This document shows, in pieces, positions 43,851 through 52,294 of a DNA stretch of 64,000 nucleotides (position 1 is the stretch's first letter; every line of letters starts with the position of its first letter). The notes beneath the pieces are model-generated. The model made no database searches, had not been told where the DNA came from, and saw only the letters and a program-made list of their open reading frames with translations. The position numbers and the translations under genes were made by a program. This stretch comes from Muribaculum sp. (lineage in GTDB: Bacteria; Bacillota; Clostridia; Lachnospirales; Lachnospiraceae), in contig JAMPHH010000005.1 of the NCBI GenBank assembly GCA_023663505.1, forward strand, positions 44,803-108,802. Reading direction: 5' to 3'.

Positions 43851-45026
43851 ATGAAAAAGAAAATGAAACACATAAGCCTGCTTGTGGTGTGTATGGCATT
43901 GTTTTTGTCCGGATGCGGCACAAAAGAGGAATGGTACACACAGATAGAGGATATTACAGCCGCAGAGTATGCGGAAATGGATATGCCTGATGAGCTCTCA
44001 GTGGAGCAATACGAGATTTCGCTTGCTGACCATGCCAATGAGTGCGGGGCGGACACCTGTGACGGAATCATATATTATCTGGTGGATTATTCGGATTATC
44101 TGATAGACCAGACGGGTGTTCATGACATTCCCTTTGAGGACAAGTATAATACGCAGGTATGGGCATATGACACGCAGACAGGCGAGAACAAGCTGCTTTA
44201 TAAGTACCAAGAAGACAAGTGTGTATCTGTGGGTGAGATATGCTGTAACAAAAAGTATTTGATATGGGAGGAATACCGTCAGGGCGGTTGGAAAGTTGTG
44301 GGCTTTCCGTTAGGAGAGTCTTCACCTGAACCGAAGATTATCGTGGAACGAGATCCTGACAGGGGACAGCTTTGGGATATCAGTCCGATTTTAACGGAGG
44401 ACGCGTTGTATTGGTATGACCAACTAGATGGAGATCACCCTATTTCCCTGTTCAAATGTGGGCTTGAAGACGGGAAGATTGATAAAATCCGTCAAGGCTT
44501 GGCTGTGCAGTCCTCCTTGACCATGATGCCGAAAGGAGAGACCGTATTCTGCGAAAATTACGAGGACGGGAGTGATTTGATTTTTCATGAATTGCAGGAT
44601 CAGGAGGAGAGCATTGTCCGAGTGCCGACTAAAATTAATTCACCTGTAATCAGTCAGGAAATCTGTGCGTGGGCAAAGGGATCTGATGTAGGGGAGAGAG
44701 AGTCGATTTATGTATATCATCGGGAAGACAAAGCTTTGGAGGAGATTGACATTTCGCCGTACACGGGTGCATATTATGAGGTTATGGATTCCTTCCTGTT
44801 TGTAGTCTGCAGGGATTATGGACATGCAGGCGTAGGAGGACTCTATTGTTACGATACCAACAACAAGGGATATATCAGACTGCCCTTTGACGAGGAAGAT
44901 TATTTCTTCTTTATACAGCGTCCCGCAGACGGAACTCTCTTTTTGGAAATGTCCAAGGAGGGCGACCGCGACAGCGAAGAAAACCTGTTTCGGACAGTTA
45001 TCATTTCCAAGAAAGCAGCAGATTAA
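43851..45026 (+). CDS. Unknown lipoprotein
   Basis: A 391-residue lipoprotein. ATG 43851 follows TGGAGGAAT. The signal peptide has ISLLVVCMALFLSGC as lipobox. The mature part contains repeated acidic and aromatic strands such as DDSDEAG-like and QVWAYDTQTGENKLLYKYQE and IYVYHREDKALEEIDISP, which look like a beta-propeller. No enzyme motif is recognised. It lies between the Rpn nuclease and the antitoxin gene with a 31-bp gap to the antitoxin promoter. Possibly a cell-surface sensor or binding protein. Confidence 0.7.
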   Translation: MKKKMKHISLLVVCMALFLSGCGTKEEWYTQIEDITAAEYAEMDMPDELSVEQYEISLADHANECGADTCDGIIYYLVDYSDYLIDQTGVHDIPFEDKYNTQVWAYDTQTGENKLLYKYQEDKCVSVGEICCNKKYLIWEEYRQGGWKVVGFPLGESSPEPKIIVERDPDRGQLWDISPILTEDALYWYDQLDGDHPISLFKCGLEDGKIDKIRQGLAVQSSLTMMPKGETVFCENYEDGSDLIFHELQDQEESIVRVPTKINSPVISQEICAWAKGSDVGERESIYVYHREDKALEEIDISPYTGAYYEVMDSFLFVVCRDYGHAGVGGLYCYDTNNKGYIRLPFDEEDYFFFIQRPADGTLFLEMSKEGDRDSEENLFRTVIISKKAAD

Positions 45027-45062
45027 TCGACAGAAGTTTTTGGAGGCTGACAGATTTTGATA

Positions 45063-45091
45063 TTGTATATATATTACATATATGGTACAAT
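45063..45091 (+). promoter_or_regulatory. Promoter of the antitoxin gene
   Basis: TTGTAT, 17 bases, then TACAAT preceded by TGG, an extended -10. Transcription would start about 22 bases before the antitoxin ATG. The AT-rich repeats ATATAT and ACATATATGG nearby may form the antitoxin's operator. Confidence 0.55.
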
Positions 45092-45119
45092 AGCATTACA
45101 AAATCGGTGGAGGTGCAAT

Positions 45120-45383
45120 ATGGCTACGCTACAAATCCGCATTGATGATGCAATCAAAAAACAGGCAGATACGTTATTTTCCAGTTTGGGTTTGGATACA
45201 TCAACAGCTGTTCGTATTTTTTTGAATGCTGCTATTGAGAATGCGGGAATCCCTTTTTCAGTACAGCATAAGACGATTCCTTATCCACTCCAAGAAGCTG
45301 TGTATGATAGTCGGTCTCGCAAAAATCTTAATGGTCCATTTGATAATGCAGAGGCTGCTGTCGCTTCTATGCTAGAGGATTAG
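45120..45383 (+). CDS. RelB/DinJ family antitoxin
   Basis: An 87-residue ribbon-helix-helix protein. ATG 45120 follows GGTGGAGG. MATLQIRIDDAIKKQADTLF and LGLDTSTAVRIFLNAAIENA are nearly a textbook DinJ N-terminus. It would normally neutralise a YafQ-type mRNA interferase and repress its own operon. The toxin that should follow is reduced to a 25-codon stump, so this is an orphan antitoxin, possibly acting in trans on another toxin. Confidence 0.93.
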   Translation: MATLQIRIDDAIKKQADTLFSSLGLDTSTAVRIFLNAAIENAGIPFSVQHKTIPYPLQEAVYDSRSRKNLNGPFDNAEAAVASMLED

Positions 45384-45386
45384 CTT

Positions 45387-45464
45387 ATGTATAAGATTTA
45401 TGAAGATGTTCTTATTCTTTCAGCTACGGCAACGGGCAGTCATGCCGATCTATTTGGGAAATAA
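45387..45464 (+). pseudogene. YafQ/RelE toxin stump
   Basis: 25 codons begin four bases after the antitoxin stop: MYKIYEDVLILSATATGSHA followed by DLFGK. YafQ-like toxins end in a strand of the form DDELILxxxRTGSHSDLF, and this stump matches that end with the Arg lost (A-T-G-S-H). The N-terminal two thirds, with the catalytic residues, have been deleted in frame with a new ATG. It is likely inactive. Confidence 0.8.
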
Positions 45465-45541
45465 AATCTCTTATACCATTTACAATATTATATTGAACCG
45501 CGCAAAACTGCGAATACTTATTATACGAGGAGGGTAACAGT

Positions 45542-48301
45542 ATGGCAGGTATGACGAAAATATTGGATTGGAACGAATACCTTGACACGGCGAGGCAGGC
45601 TGTGGCGGAAGGGATTGTCCTGTTGGAGAATCGGAATCAGGTATTGCCCTTTGGGAAGGGCATGGAAATCGCTGTATTTGGACGGATGCAGAATCATTAT
45701 TATAAGAGCGGGACAGGCTCGGGCGGAATGGTCAACGTGTCCCATGTGACTGATATCATAGAGGGGTTGGAGGAAAGCGGCGTTGTGACTCTGAACAAGG
45801 AGCTTCAAGTCGTTTATGAAGCATGGGAAAAGGAGCACCCCGTCAATAGAGGAATGGGCTGGGGGACAGAGCCGTGGTCACAGGAGGAGATGGAGCTGTC
45901 GGATACCGTGGCAAAGAAAGCGGCGGAACGCTCCGACGCCGCCCTCGTGATCATCGGAAGGACAGCGGGGGAGGATCAGGACAATACGGATACCAAGGGT
46001 GCATACCGCCTGACGGACATTGAGGAGGAAATGCTGAGGACAGTGCGGCAGCATTTTGCCAAGCTGGTGGTGCTCCTGAATGTGGGCGGGATCATGGATA
46101 TGAGCTTTTGTGAGGAGGTAAATCCGGACGCTGTGCTCTATGTATGGCAGGGAGGAATGGTTGGCGGGCATGGAACGGCGGACGTACTCTGTGGGAAGGT
46201 ATGCCCCTCCGGAAGACTGACGGACACAATCGCATATGCAATCGAGGACTATCCCTCACATGCGAATTTTGGCGACGCAAAGCGCAATTATTATTGTGAG
46301 GATATCTATGTTGGATACCGCTACTTTGAAACCTTTGCGCCTGACAGGGTGCGTTATCCGTTCGGATACGGGCTCTCTTACACAAAGTTTCTCATGACGT
46401 GCACAGGCTTTGAATGGAATGCGGAGAAACGATTGGCAGAGATGGAGGTTGAGGTTGTCAATCGAGGAGCGTGTGCGGGTAAGCAGGTGGCGCAGGTTTA
46501 TGTCGGTGCGCCGCAGGGAAAGCTAGGCAAGCCCGTGAAGGTCTTGGCGGCATTTGGCAAAACCAAGGTCTTAGAGTCGGGGGAGAAGGAAACGTTGCAT
46601 TTGCAAATTCCCTTCTCTGTATTTGCGTCCTATGATGACAGCGGGGTCACGGGGCATAGAGATGCCTTCCTGTTGGAGGCGGGAACCTATCGCTTTTATC
46701 TCGGTGAAAATGTCAGGGATTCTCAGCCTGTGAAGGAGGTGGAAGCGCAGGAGCTTGTGCTTGAGGAACTGACACAGGCGTTAGCTCCCGTGGAGACCTT
46801 TGACAGAATGCGGCCTGATTCGGAGCTTAGGGTCGCTTATGAACAGGTGCCGACAGCCTTGATGAGAGCGGGAGAGAGGAGGCTGACAGAGCTTCCGAAG
46901 GACATCAAATACACGGAGAATGTGGGAATACAGCTAAAGGACGTATACCAAAACCCTGCTCTGATGGAGGACTTTATCGCACAGCTTTCTGACGAGGAGC
47001 TTGCGTCTATCATTCGCGGCGAGGGTATGGGAAGCTCTCTGGTTACGCCCGGAACCGCGTCCGCGTTTGGAGGTGTGTCGAGGTCGCTAAGGGCTTTGGG
47101 GATTCCGGCGGTATGCTGTGATGACGGACCCTCCGGTATGAGACTGGACTGCGGGGCAAAGGCATTCAGTCTGCCGAGCGGAACCCTGCTCGCATGTACC
47201 TTTAACAAGGAGCTCAATTACAGACTTTTTGCATTTACCGGATTGGAAATGATTGTAAATAGAGTGGAATGCCTTCTCGGGCCGGGCATGAATATCCACA
47301 GACACCCGTTAAACGGCAGAAATTTTGAATATTTTTCCGAGGATCCCCTTGTGACGGGTGTGTTGGCTTCGGAGCAATTGCGGGGATTGAAGGAAAGCGG
47401 TGTGTCGGGAACCGTCAAGCATTTCTGTGGAAATAATCAGGAGTATCACAGACGAGATGTGGATTCTGTCATTTCCGAGAGAGCGCTTCGGGAGATTTAT
47501 CTCAAGGGATTTGAGCTGGCGGTGCAAAGCGGATACTGTGACAGCGTGATGACTACCTATGGAAAAGTGAACGGATGCTACACGGCAAGCTCCTATGACT
47601 TGGCGACAACGATATTGCGGAAGCAGTGGGGATTTGCAGGGATTGTGATGACCGACTGGTGGGCGGACATCACGGAATCGCCTGATGGGAAGCAGAACAG
47701 GACGGATTTTGGGGCATTGACGGCTTCACAGAACGATTTGTATATGGTCTGCCCGAGCGGGGAGACTAACGCTTCAGGCGACAATACCTTGGAGGCTTTG
47801 GCGGCAGGGCAGGTCACGCGCGGGGAGCTGCAGCGAGCAGCGATGAACATCTGTCGGTTTATCCTGCACACACAGACGATGGAGCGGCAGCTTGGAACGG
47901 CGGCAGATGTGGAGATTGTCGGCAGACCCGCGAGTGAGGACGATTTTGAGCTCTCAGAGGTAGAGTACAGGACTGTGGATCGGGAGATTACCGTCTCTTT
48001 GGAGGAGCCTGCGTCAGACATGGGAACAAATTATATCCTTGCGTTCGACGTGCAGGCTTTGGGCAAGTACGAGGTCACCCTGAGGGGAAGCTCGGAGCTG
48101 GGGGCGCTTGCGCAGATGGCATGTACGCTATTTTACATGGGCTCTCCGGCGTTCACGATGACCTTTCATGGAACAGAAGGTCAGCTCTGCGAGATTACCA
48201 AGGAAATACTGCTTCCGGAACGCTTCGCGGTGATGAGGCTTTATGTGTCGGCACAGGGATTGAAGCTCAAAGATATTCGATTCCGTCTGGTGGAGGACTG
48301 A
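45542..48301 (+). CDS. GH3 beta-glucosidase with swapped domain order
   Basis: A 919-residue glycoside hydrolase. ATG 45542 follows GAGGAGGG. The order is reversed relative to most GH3 enzymes. The C-terminal (alpha/beta)6 domain comes first, with AEGIVLLENRNQVLPFGKGM near 18-37 and ALVIIGRTAGEDQD near 135-148. A fibronectin-III-like part follows (about 300-410). The barrel domain is last, with CCDDGPSGMRLD near 530 and the nucleophile Asp in IVMTDWW near 705. The same order is known from Butyrivibrio and Ruminococcus BglA. No signal peptide, so cytosolic; it probably hydrolyses beta-glucosides, complementing the phosphorylase. Confidence 0.93.
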   Translation: MAGMTKILDWNEYLDTARQAVAEGIVLLENRNQVLPFGKGMEIAVFGRMQNHYYKSGTGSGGMVNVSHVTDIIEGLEESGVVTLNKELQVVYEAWEKEHPVNRGMGWGTEPWSQEEMELSDTVAKKAAERSDAALVIIGRTAGEDQDNTDTKGAYRLTDIEEEMLRTVRQHFAKLVVLLNVGGIMDMSFCEEVNPDAVLYVWQGGMVGGHGTADVLCGKVCPSGRLTDTIAYAIEDYPSHANFGDAKRNYYCEDIYVGYRYFETFAPDRVRYPFGYGLSYTKFLMTCTGFEWNAEKRLAEMEVEVVNRGACAGKQVAQVYVGAPQGKLGKPVKVLAAFGKTKVLESGEKETLHLQIPFSVFASYDDSGVTGHRDAFLLEAGTYRFYLGENVRDSQPVKEVEAQELVLEELTQALAPVETFDRMRPDSELRVAYEQVPTALMRAGERRLTELPKDIKYTENVGIQLKDVYQNPALMEDFIAQLSDEELASIIRGEGMGSSLVTPGTASAFGGVSRSLRALGIPAVCCDDGPSGMRLDCGAKAFSLPSGTLLACTFNKELNYRLFAFTGLEMIVNRVECLLGPGMNIHRHPLNGRNFEYFSEDPLVTGVLASEQLRGLKESGVSGTVKHFCGNNQEYHRRDVDSVISERALREIYLKGFELAVQSGYCDSVMTTYGKVNGCYTASSYDLATTILRKQWGFAGIVMTDWWADITESPDGKQNRTDFGALTASQNDLYMVCPSGETNASGDNTLEALAAGQVTRGELQRAAMNICRFILHTQTMERQLGTAADVEIVGRPASEDDFELSEVEYRTVDREITVSLEEPASDMGTNYILAFDVQALGKYEVTLRGSSELGALAQMACTLFYMGSPAFTMTFHGTEGQLCEITKEILLPERFAVMRLYVSAQGLKLKDIRFRLVED

Positions 48302-48364
48302 CGCCCGCGGGCAATGAGCCAATGCTTGCTGCCTTGTTGTTTGCAGCGGGAGTGTTGGCTGCCC

Positions 48365-48393
48365 TAGACTGGACGGGAAATGTGTGGTATACT
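48365..48393 (+). promoter_or_regulatory. Promoter of the chemoreceptor gene
   Basis: TAGACT, 17 bases, TATACT, preceding the chemoreceptor start by 57 bases. No flagellar sigma-28 box is evident. Confidence 0.45.
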
Positions 48394-48449
48394 TATCGAA
48401 ATTCAGGAATATTTTTTCTAATGATGATTCAGTTACGGGAGGTGTTGTT

Positions 48450-49850
48450 ATGTTTGGGAATAGGATAGAGAAGGAAGTATCTAATTCAGACAACGTGATC
48501 TTGATGGAGTGGATCGATCGGGCGATCGGCGGAGATCTGACGCCTGTGGATACCAGTCAGCTTCAGGACACCGCACTGGCGGAGAAATACAATCAGCTTT
48601 TACATTCCTTTGCGCACCTGACCAATAATTTTGTACTGCACCTCAATGATTCCATGTCCATTTTGGGCGACAGCGGATGCGTCAAGGCAATGATTGAGCG
48701 TTTGGATTCACAGACCTCGGCGATCAATGACATGAAGGACTCCAGTTGGAAGCTGGGAGATTCCATTCAAAATATTAAGGGCGCGGTTTATAATATTCAG
48801 GAGAAGACCCACATGGTCATGGAGGACGCGAGCTCATGTGTGGAGGATATGAATTCCAGTATTCGCACCGTGGACCTTTCCGTGGAGAGTGTCCTTAAGA
48901 TTAATGAGCAGATTATCAATTTTCAGGCACAGGCTGCCAAGATTAATGAGATTATCGACATTGTCAAGAAGGTGGCAAGTAAGAGCGGGCTGTTAGCGTT
49001 GAATGCTTCTATCGAGGCGGCGCGGGCGGGAGAAGCGGGCAAGGGCTTTGCCGTGGTTGCCAATCAGGTGAAGGAGCTTTCCGCCAACACTACCCAGTCG
49101 GCGGAGGACGCCATGCTCTATGTGCATGAGCTGTTAGATGGCGTATCCAGTCTGGCGGAGTCTATCAATGCCACGGCAAACCAGCTTTCCTCCGGCAATA
49201 CCAATATTCATCATTCGTTGGAGAGTCTGGAGCACATGAATGAGAATATGAAGCTCATGGGCTCCGAGATTGACAATATCCACGGTGAGATTGATACCCA
49301 GTCGGGTCTGACGGATTCCTTTATGGCGTCTATCGGCACTATGGTTGCAAGCTATGACGATTTGTCCAAGGACTGCGTAAGCACAGGAGCGCATCTCTTT
49401 AAATGTGCCCGTCGGATTGATATGCTGCGCTCCGATGTGGCGAGGAATCACGCAAAGCTCTACACACAGGACTGGATCACCGTATTCCAGATGGATCACC
49501 TGATTCTTGCATGGCGTATCTACAACAATATAGCAGGCTTTGAGAAATTAGTGCTCACGCAGGTCAACAATACTACAGGCTGTAAATTCGGCAAATGGTT
49601 CACGGCACAGACAGACCCTCGTATCACGGGCTCGGTGCCCTTCAAAAACGCGGTCAGGTATCACAGCGAGTTTCACGCGCACGCCGTGGATTCCTTCAAT
49701 GCCAACGAGGAGGGCAACAGGGAGGAGGCTGTGCGGCACTTCCAGCTTGTCCATGACGTTTATCCCAAGCTGTCGAATGCATTGGAGGAGCTCAAGAAGG
49801 TGGTCGCGTCTACGGGGGATACGGAATTTACGGTGATGGAGGATATGTGA
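48450..49850 (+). CDS. Soluble methyl-accepting chemotaxis protein with CZB zinc domain
   Basis: A 466-residue chemoreceptor without membrane segments. ATG 48450 follows GGGAGGTG. The signalling hairpin is at about 160-230 ([29 protein letters not shown]). The C-terminal CZB domain (about 345-430) shows [20 protein letters not shown] and [10 protein letters not shown], i.e. the His, Cys, His, His set that binds zinc. CZB receptors sense zinc or hypochlorous acid and feed chemotaxis or diguanylate cyclase pathways. No che genes are nearby, so it is an orphan receptor. Confidence 0.9.
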   Translation: MFGNRIEKEVSNSDNVILMEWIDRAIGGDLTPVDTSQLQDTALAEKYNQLLHSFAHLTNNFVLHLNDSMSILGDSGCVKAMIERLDSQTSAINDMKDSSWKLGDSIQNIKGAVYNIQEKTHMVMEDASSCVEDMNSSIRTVDLSVESVLKINEQIINFQAQAAKINEIIDIVKKVASKSGLLALNASIEAARAGEAGKGFAVVANQVKELSANTTQSAEDAMLYVHELLDGVSSLAESINATANQLSSGNTNIHHSLESLEHMNENMKLMGSEIDNIHGEIDTQSGLTDSFMASIGTMVASYDDLSKDCVSTGAHLFKCARRIDMLRSDVARNHAKLYTQDWITVFQMDHLILAWRIYNNIAGFEKLVLTQVNNTTGCKFGKWFTAQTDPRITGSVPFKNAVRYHSEFHAHAVDSFNANEEGNREEAVRHFQLVHDVYPKLSNALEELKKVVASTGDTEFTVMEDM

Positions 49851-49910
49851 CGGAGGAATGGCAAAAAATATTTTTTCCAAAAAATACAGGTGCATAAGTG
49901 AAAAGGATAT

Positions 49911-50101
49911 GGTACAATAAATCCATATTCAAGGCATAAAGCGGCCGAATGGCCATCAGTACCGTGATTACGGAGTAATCATGGTACAATAAGTCCATAT
50001 TCAGGGCATAAAGCGGCCGAATGGCCATCAGTAGCGTGATTACGGAGTAATCATGGTACAATAAGTCCATATTCAGGGCATAAAACGGCCGAATGGCCAT
50101 G
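49911..50101 (+). repeat. Three 72-bp promoter repeats before the HD gene
   Basis: Units start at 49911, 49983 and 50055; the first two differ at three of 72 positions and the third is cut at 47 bases by the gene. Each has TGGTACAAT (an extended -10), the palindromes GGCC-GAAT-GGCC and GATTAC-GGA-GTAATC, and an ATG (49949, 50021, 50093). The first two ATGs open nine-codon frames (MAISTVITE, MAISSVITE) ending in TAA; the third is the start of the HD gene. So the promoter and the gene's first codons have been duplicated in tandem. Confidence 0.85.
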
Positions 50102-50704
50102 AATATTATGATTGTGTCGTCCGGTGTAGGAAATGACCAGACGCGCGCAGGTAACCGTAGTAAACAGTACAATGCCGCCGACTCTTATGCATCGGTGGCA
50201 GGAAAAGGAGCGGATAGATTGGATAATAAGAGCAGAGAGAAGCAATTCAGGAGCATTCTCTATGAGCTTGAGGGGAATCCGGACATACAGAAAATGAAGC
50301 AATACTCCCAACACAAGGTGTCAAACACCTTTACGCACAGCCATAATGTGGCGGTCTATGCGTACTATCTGGCGGAGCGCCTGAAATGGAAGGTGGATAT
50401 GAGGGCGTTGGTCATGGGCGCCATGCTTCACGATTACTATCTGTATGATGCGCGGAAAAGCAGCATCGGCGGTTATCGGCATGGGATAGGGCACCCCTTG
50501 ACGGCTCTTGCGAATGCCGACAAGATTTTTGATCTCAATGACAGAACCAAGAATATCATTACAAGCCATATGTGGCCGCTGACCTTTTTGCATCTGCCCA
50601 AATGTAAGGAAGCAGTGCTGGTCAATCTTGCGGATAAGTATTGTGCATTCATGGAGATGGGAAGGGGAATCGTGCATATAGAGCAGGTCATGGGCAAGCT
50701 GTAA
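50093..50704 (+). CDS. HD-domain phosphohydrolase
   Basis: A 203-residue metal-dependent phosphohydrolase-like protein. The HD core is visible as THSHNVAVYAYYLAERLKW (His82/84) and AMLHDYYLYD (His113-Asp114), then MWPLTF and ADKYCAFMEMGRG; family members hydrolyse nucleotides or cyclic nucleotides, or have unknown substrates. The start at 50093 is the ATG supplied by the third 72-bp promoter repeat and lacks a clear ribosome site; ATG 50099 or 50108 are alternatives. The first 45 residues are not part of the domain. A strong terminator follows. Confidence 0.85.
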   Translation: MAMNIMIVSSGVGNDQTRAGNRSKQYNAADSYASVAGKGADRLDNKSREKQFRSILYELEGNPDIQKMKQYSQHKVSNTFTHSHNVAVYAYYLAERLKWKVDMRALVMGAMLHDYYLYDARKSSIGGYRHGIGHPLTALANADKIFDLNDRTKNIITSHMWPLTFLHLPKCKEAVLVNLADKYCAFMEMGRGIVHIEQVMGKL

Positions 50705-50750
50705 AAGGCATAAGTATTTGCCGATGGTCTGATGATGCGTTGAAATACGG

Positions 50751-50791
50751 GTGTGACAGAAAAGGTTAAAATCTTTCCTGTCACACTTTTT
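50751..50791 (+). terminator. Terminator of the HD gene
   Basis: GTGTGACAG pairs perfectly with CTGTCACAC (50778-50786), followed by TTTTT. Nine-base-pair stem. Confidence 0.8.
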
Positions 50792-50883
50792 ATGCCCAGA
50801 GACATATTTGTTTTTGGGTATCGATCGTGAATGAATTGGTGCAGTGCCCTTTGTATTTTTGAGTACATATTTCGTCATATGAA

Positions 50884-50973
50884 CGGAGACGGAGGGATTC
50901 GAACCCTCGTACCGGCTTAAACCGATAAACTGATTTCGAGTCAGCCCCGTTACGACCACTTCGGTACGTCTCC
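50884..50973 (-). tRNA. tRNA-Ser (anticodon CGA)
   Basis: A 90-nt class II tRNA on the minus strand. The acceptor is GGAGACG/CGTCTCC with discriminator G; the anticodon loop CTCGAAA gives anticodon CGA (codon UCG); there is a long variable arm and a T-loop GGTTCGAATCC. CCA is not encoded. The promoter is at 51022-50994. Confidence 0.97.
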
Positions 50974-50993
50974 GTATGAATCAATCCTTGTTC

Positions 50994-51022
50994 ATTTTAT
51001 CTGAAAATCTTAACCTTGGCAA
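50994..51022 (-). promoter_or_regulatory. Promoter of tRNA-Ser
   Basis: On the minus strand TTGCCA (51022-51017), 17 bases, TAAAAT (50999-50994), 20 bases before the tRNA 5' end. Confidence 0.7.
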
Positions 51023-51050
51023 CCCCTTTATAAAAAAATTTTCCCTTGTG

Positions 51051-51079
51051 TTGTCACTTGGACAATTTTGGGATATAAT
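51051..51079 (+). promoter_or_regulatory. Promoter of pfkA
   Basis: TTGTCA (51051-51056), 17 bases, TATAAT (51074-51079), 65 bases before pfkA. Confidence 0.65.
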
Positions 51080-51144
51080 TAGTTAAAATGGGTTGTTTTG
51101 GTAAAGCTTAACGGATACAAACACCAAGAGAAGGAGGATCAGAC

Positions 51145-52218
51145 ATGAAAAGAATCGGTATGTTGACCAGCGGGGGAGACTGTCAGGCATTGAACGCCGC
51201 CATGAGGGGAGTGGTAAAGACCCTGAGCAACAGTAAGGAGCAGGTGGAGATCTATGGTTTCCTTGACGGTTACAGGGGACTGATTTACAGTAATTTTCAG
51301 ATGTTGACGGGCAGAGATTTCTCGGGTATTCTTACCAAGGGCGGTACGATTCTGGGGACGTCCCGCACACCCTTTAAGACCATCAAGGAGCCGGACGAGA
51401 ACGGGCTGAACAAGGTGGAGGCAATGAAGCAGAATTATTACAAGCTGAATCTTGACTGTCTGGTGATCTTGGGTGGAAACGGAACGCATAAGACGGCGAA
51501 TCTGCTGCGCGAGGAGGGCTTGAATGTCATCACCCTGCCCAAGACCATTGATAACGATCTGTGGGGGACGGATATGACCTTCGGTTTCCAGAGCGCGGTT
51601 GACATTGCAACGGACGCCATTGACTGTATCCACACAACGGCGGCTTCCCACGCGCGTGTATTTATCGTCGAGGTTATGGGACACAAGGTGGGCTGGCTTA
51701 CATTGAACGCGGGCATGGCGAGCGGCGCTGATATTATCTTGGTGCCGGAGATTCCCTATGATCTGGATAAGGTGATCGACAAGATTGAGGAGCGCGACAG
51801 GACAGGCAGCCGCTTCACGATCATTGCTGTGGCGGAGGGCGCTATCTCCAAGGAAGACGCGAAGCTTTCCAAGAAGGACTATAAGAAGAAGCTGGAAAAC
51901 AGAAAGCACCCTTCCGTGTCCTATGAGTTGGCGGCGCAGATTCAGGAGAAAACAGGGCGCGAGGTGCGTGTGACGGTTCCGGGGCATACACAGCGCGGCG
52001 GAAGTCCCTGTCCCTACGATCGTGTCTTCGCAAGCCGTCTGGGTGCGGAGGCAGGCAAGCTGATTCTGGATGGTCAGTATGGATTTATGGTGGGTTACAA
52101 GAATCGTGAGATCGTGAGAGTGCCCTTGGAGGACGTGGCGGGTAAGCTCAAATACCTTTCTCCCGACGCTACGATCGTGCAGGAGGCAAAGCTTCTCGGT
52201 ATTTCCTTCGGCGACTGA
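51145..52218 (+). CDS. pfkA: 6-phosphofructokinase
   Basis: A 357-residue glycolytic kinase for fructose-6-phosphate. ATG 51145 follows GAGAAGGAGG. TSGGDCQALNAAMRGV opens the nucleotide site. The phosphate-donor loop reads ILGGNGTHKTANLL, with Asn where E. coli PfkA has Asp103 (GGDGS), and the substrate loop reads LPKTIDNDLWGTD, with Lys at the position used by PPi-type enzymes. Gly at position 104 favours ATP use, so the donor is ambiguous. GGNGT is shared by a clostridial subgroup, as far as I recall. Single-gene transcription unit with its own promoter and a repeat after it. Confidence 0.93.
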   Translation: MKRIGMLTSGGDCQALNAAMRGVVKTLSNSKEQVEIYGFLDGYRGLIYSNFQMLTGRDFSGILTKGGTILGTSRTPFKTIKEPDENGLNKVEAMKQNYYKLNLDCLVILGGNGTHKTANLLREEGLNVITLPKTIDNDLWGTDMTFGFQSAVDIATDAIDCIHTTAASHARVFIVEVMGHKVGWLTLNAGMASGADIILVPEIPYDLDKVIDKIEERDRTGSRFTIIAVAEGAISKEDAKLSKKDYKKKLENRKHPSVSYELAAQIQEKTGREVRVTVPGHTQRGGSPCPYDRVFASRLGAEAGKLILDGQYGFMVGYKNREIVRVPLEDVAGKLKYLSPDATIVQEAKLLGISFGD

Positions 52219-52249
52219 GTAACAGTTCGGCGGAAGGCTGAACCGTAAC
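52219..52249. repeat. AACAGTT/AACTGTT hairpin repeat, copy 4
   Basis: GTAACAGTTCGGC and GCTGAACCGTAAC around GGAAG, right after the pfkA stop. Confidence 0.6.
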
Positions 52250-52294
52250 GTGTCTGACGCAGATGTTGACTAATAGAGAAAGGAACATGATTTC

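Noticed and set aside
49911..50101. 72-bp repeats as a CRISPR array or plasmid iterons
   Set aside because: The units are contiguous without spacers, carry a promoter and a start codon, and no cas or replication gene is near.
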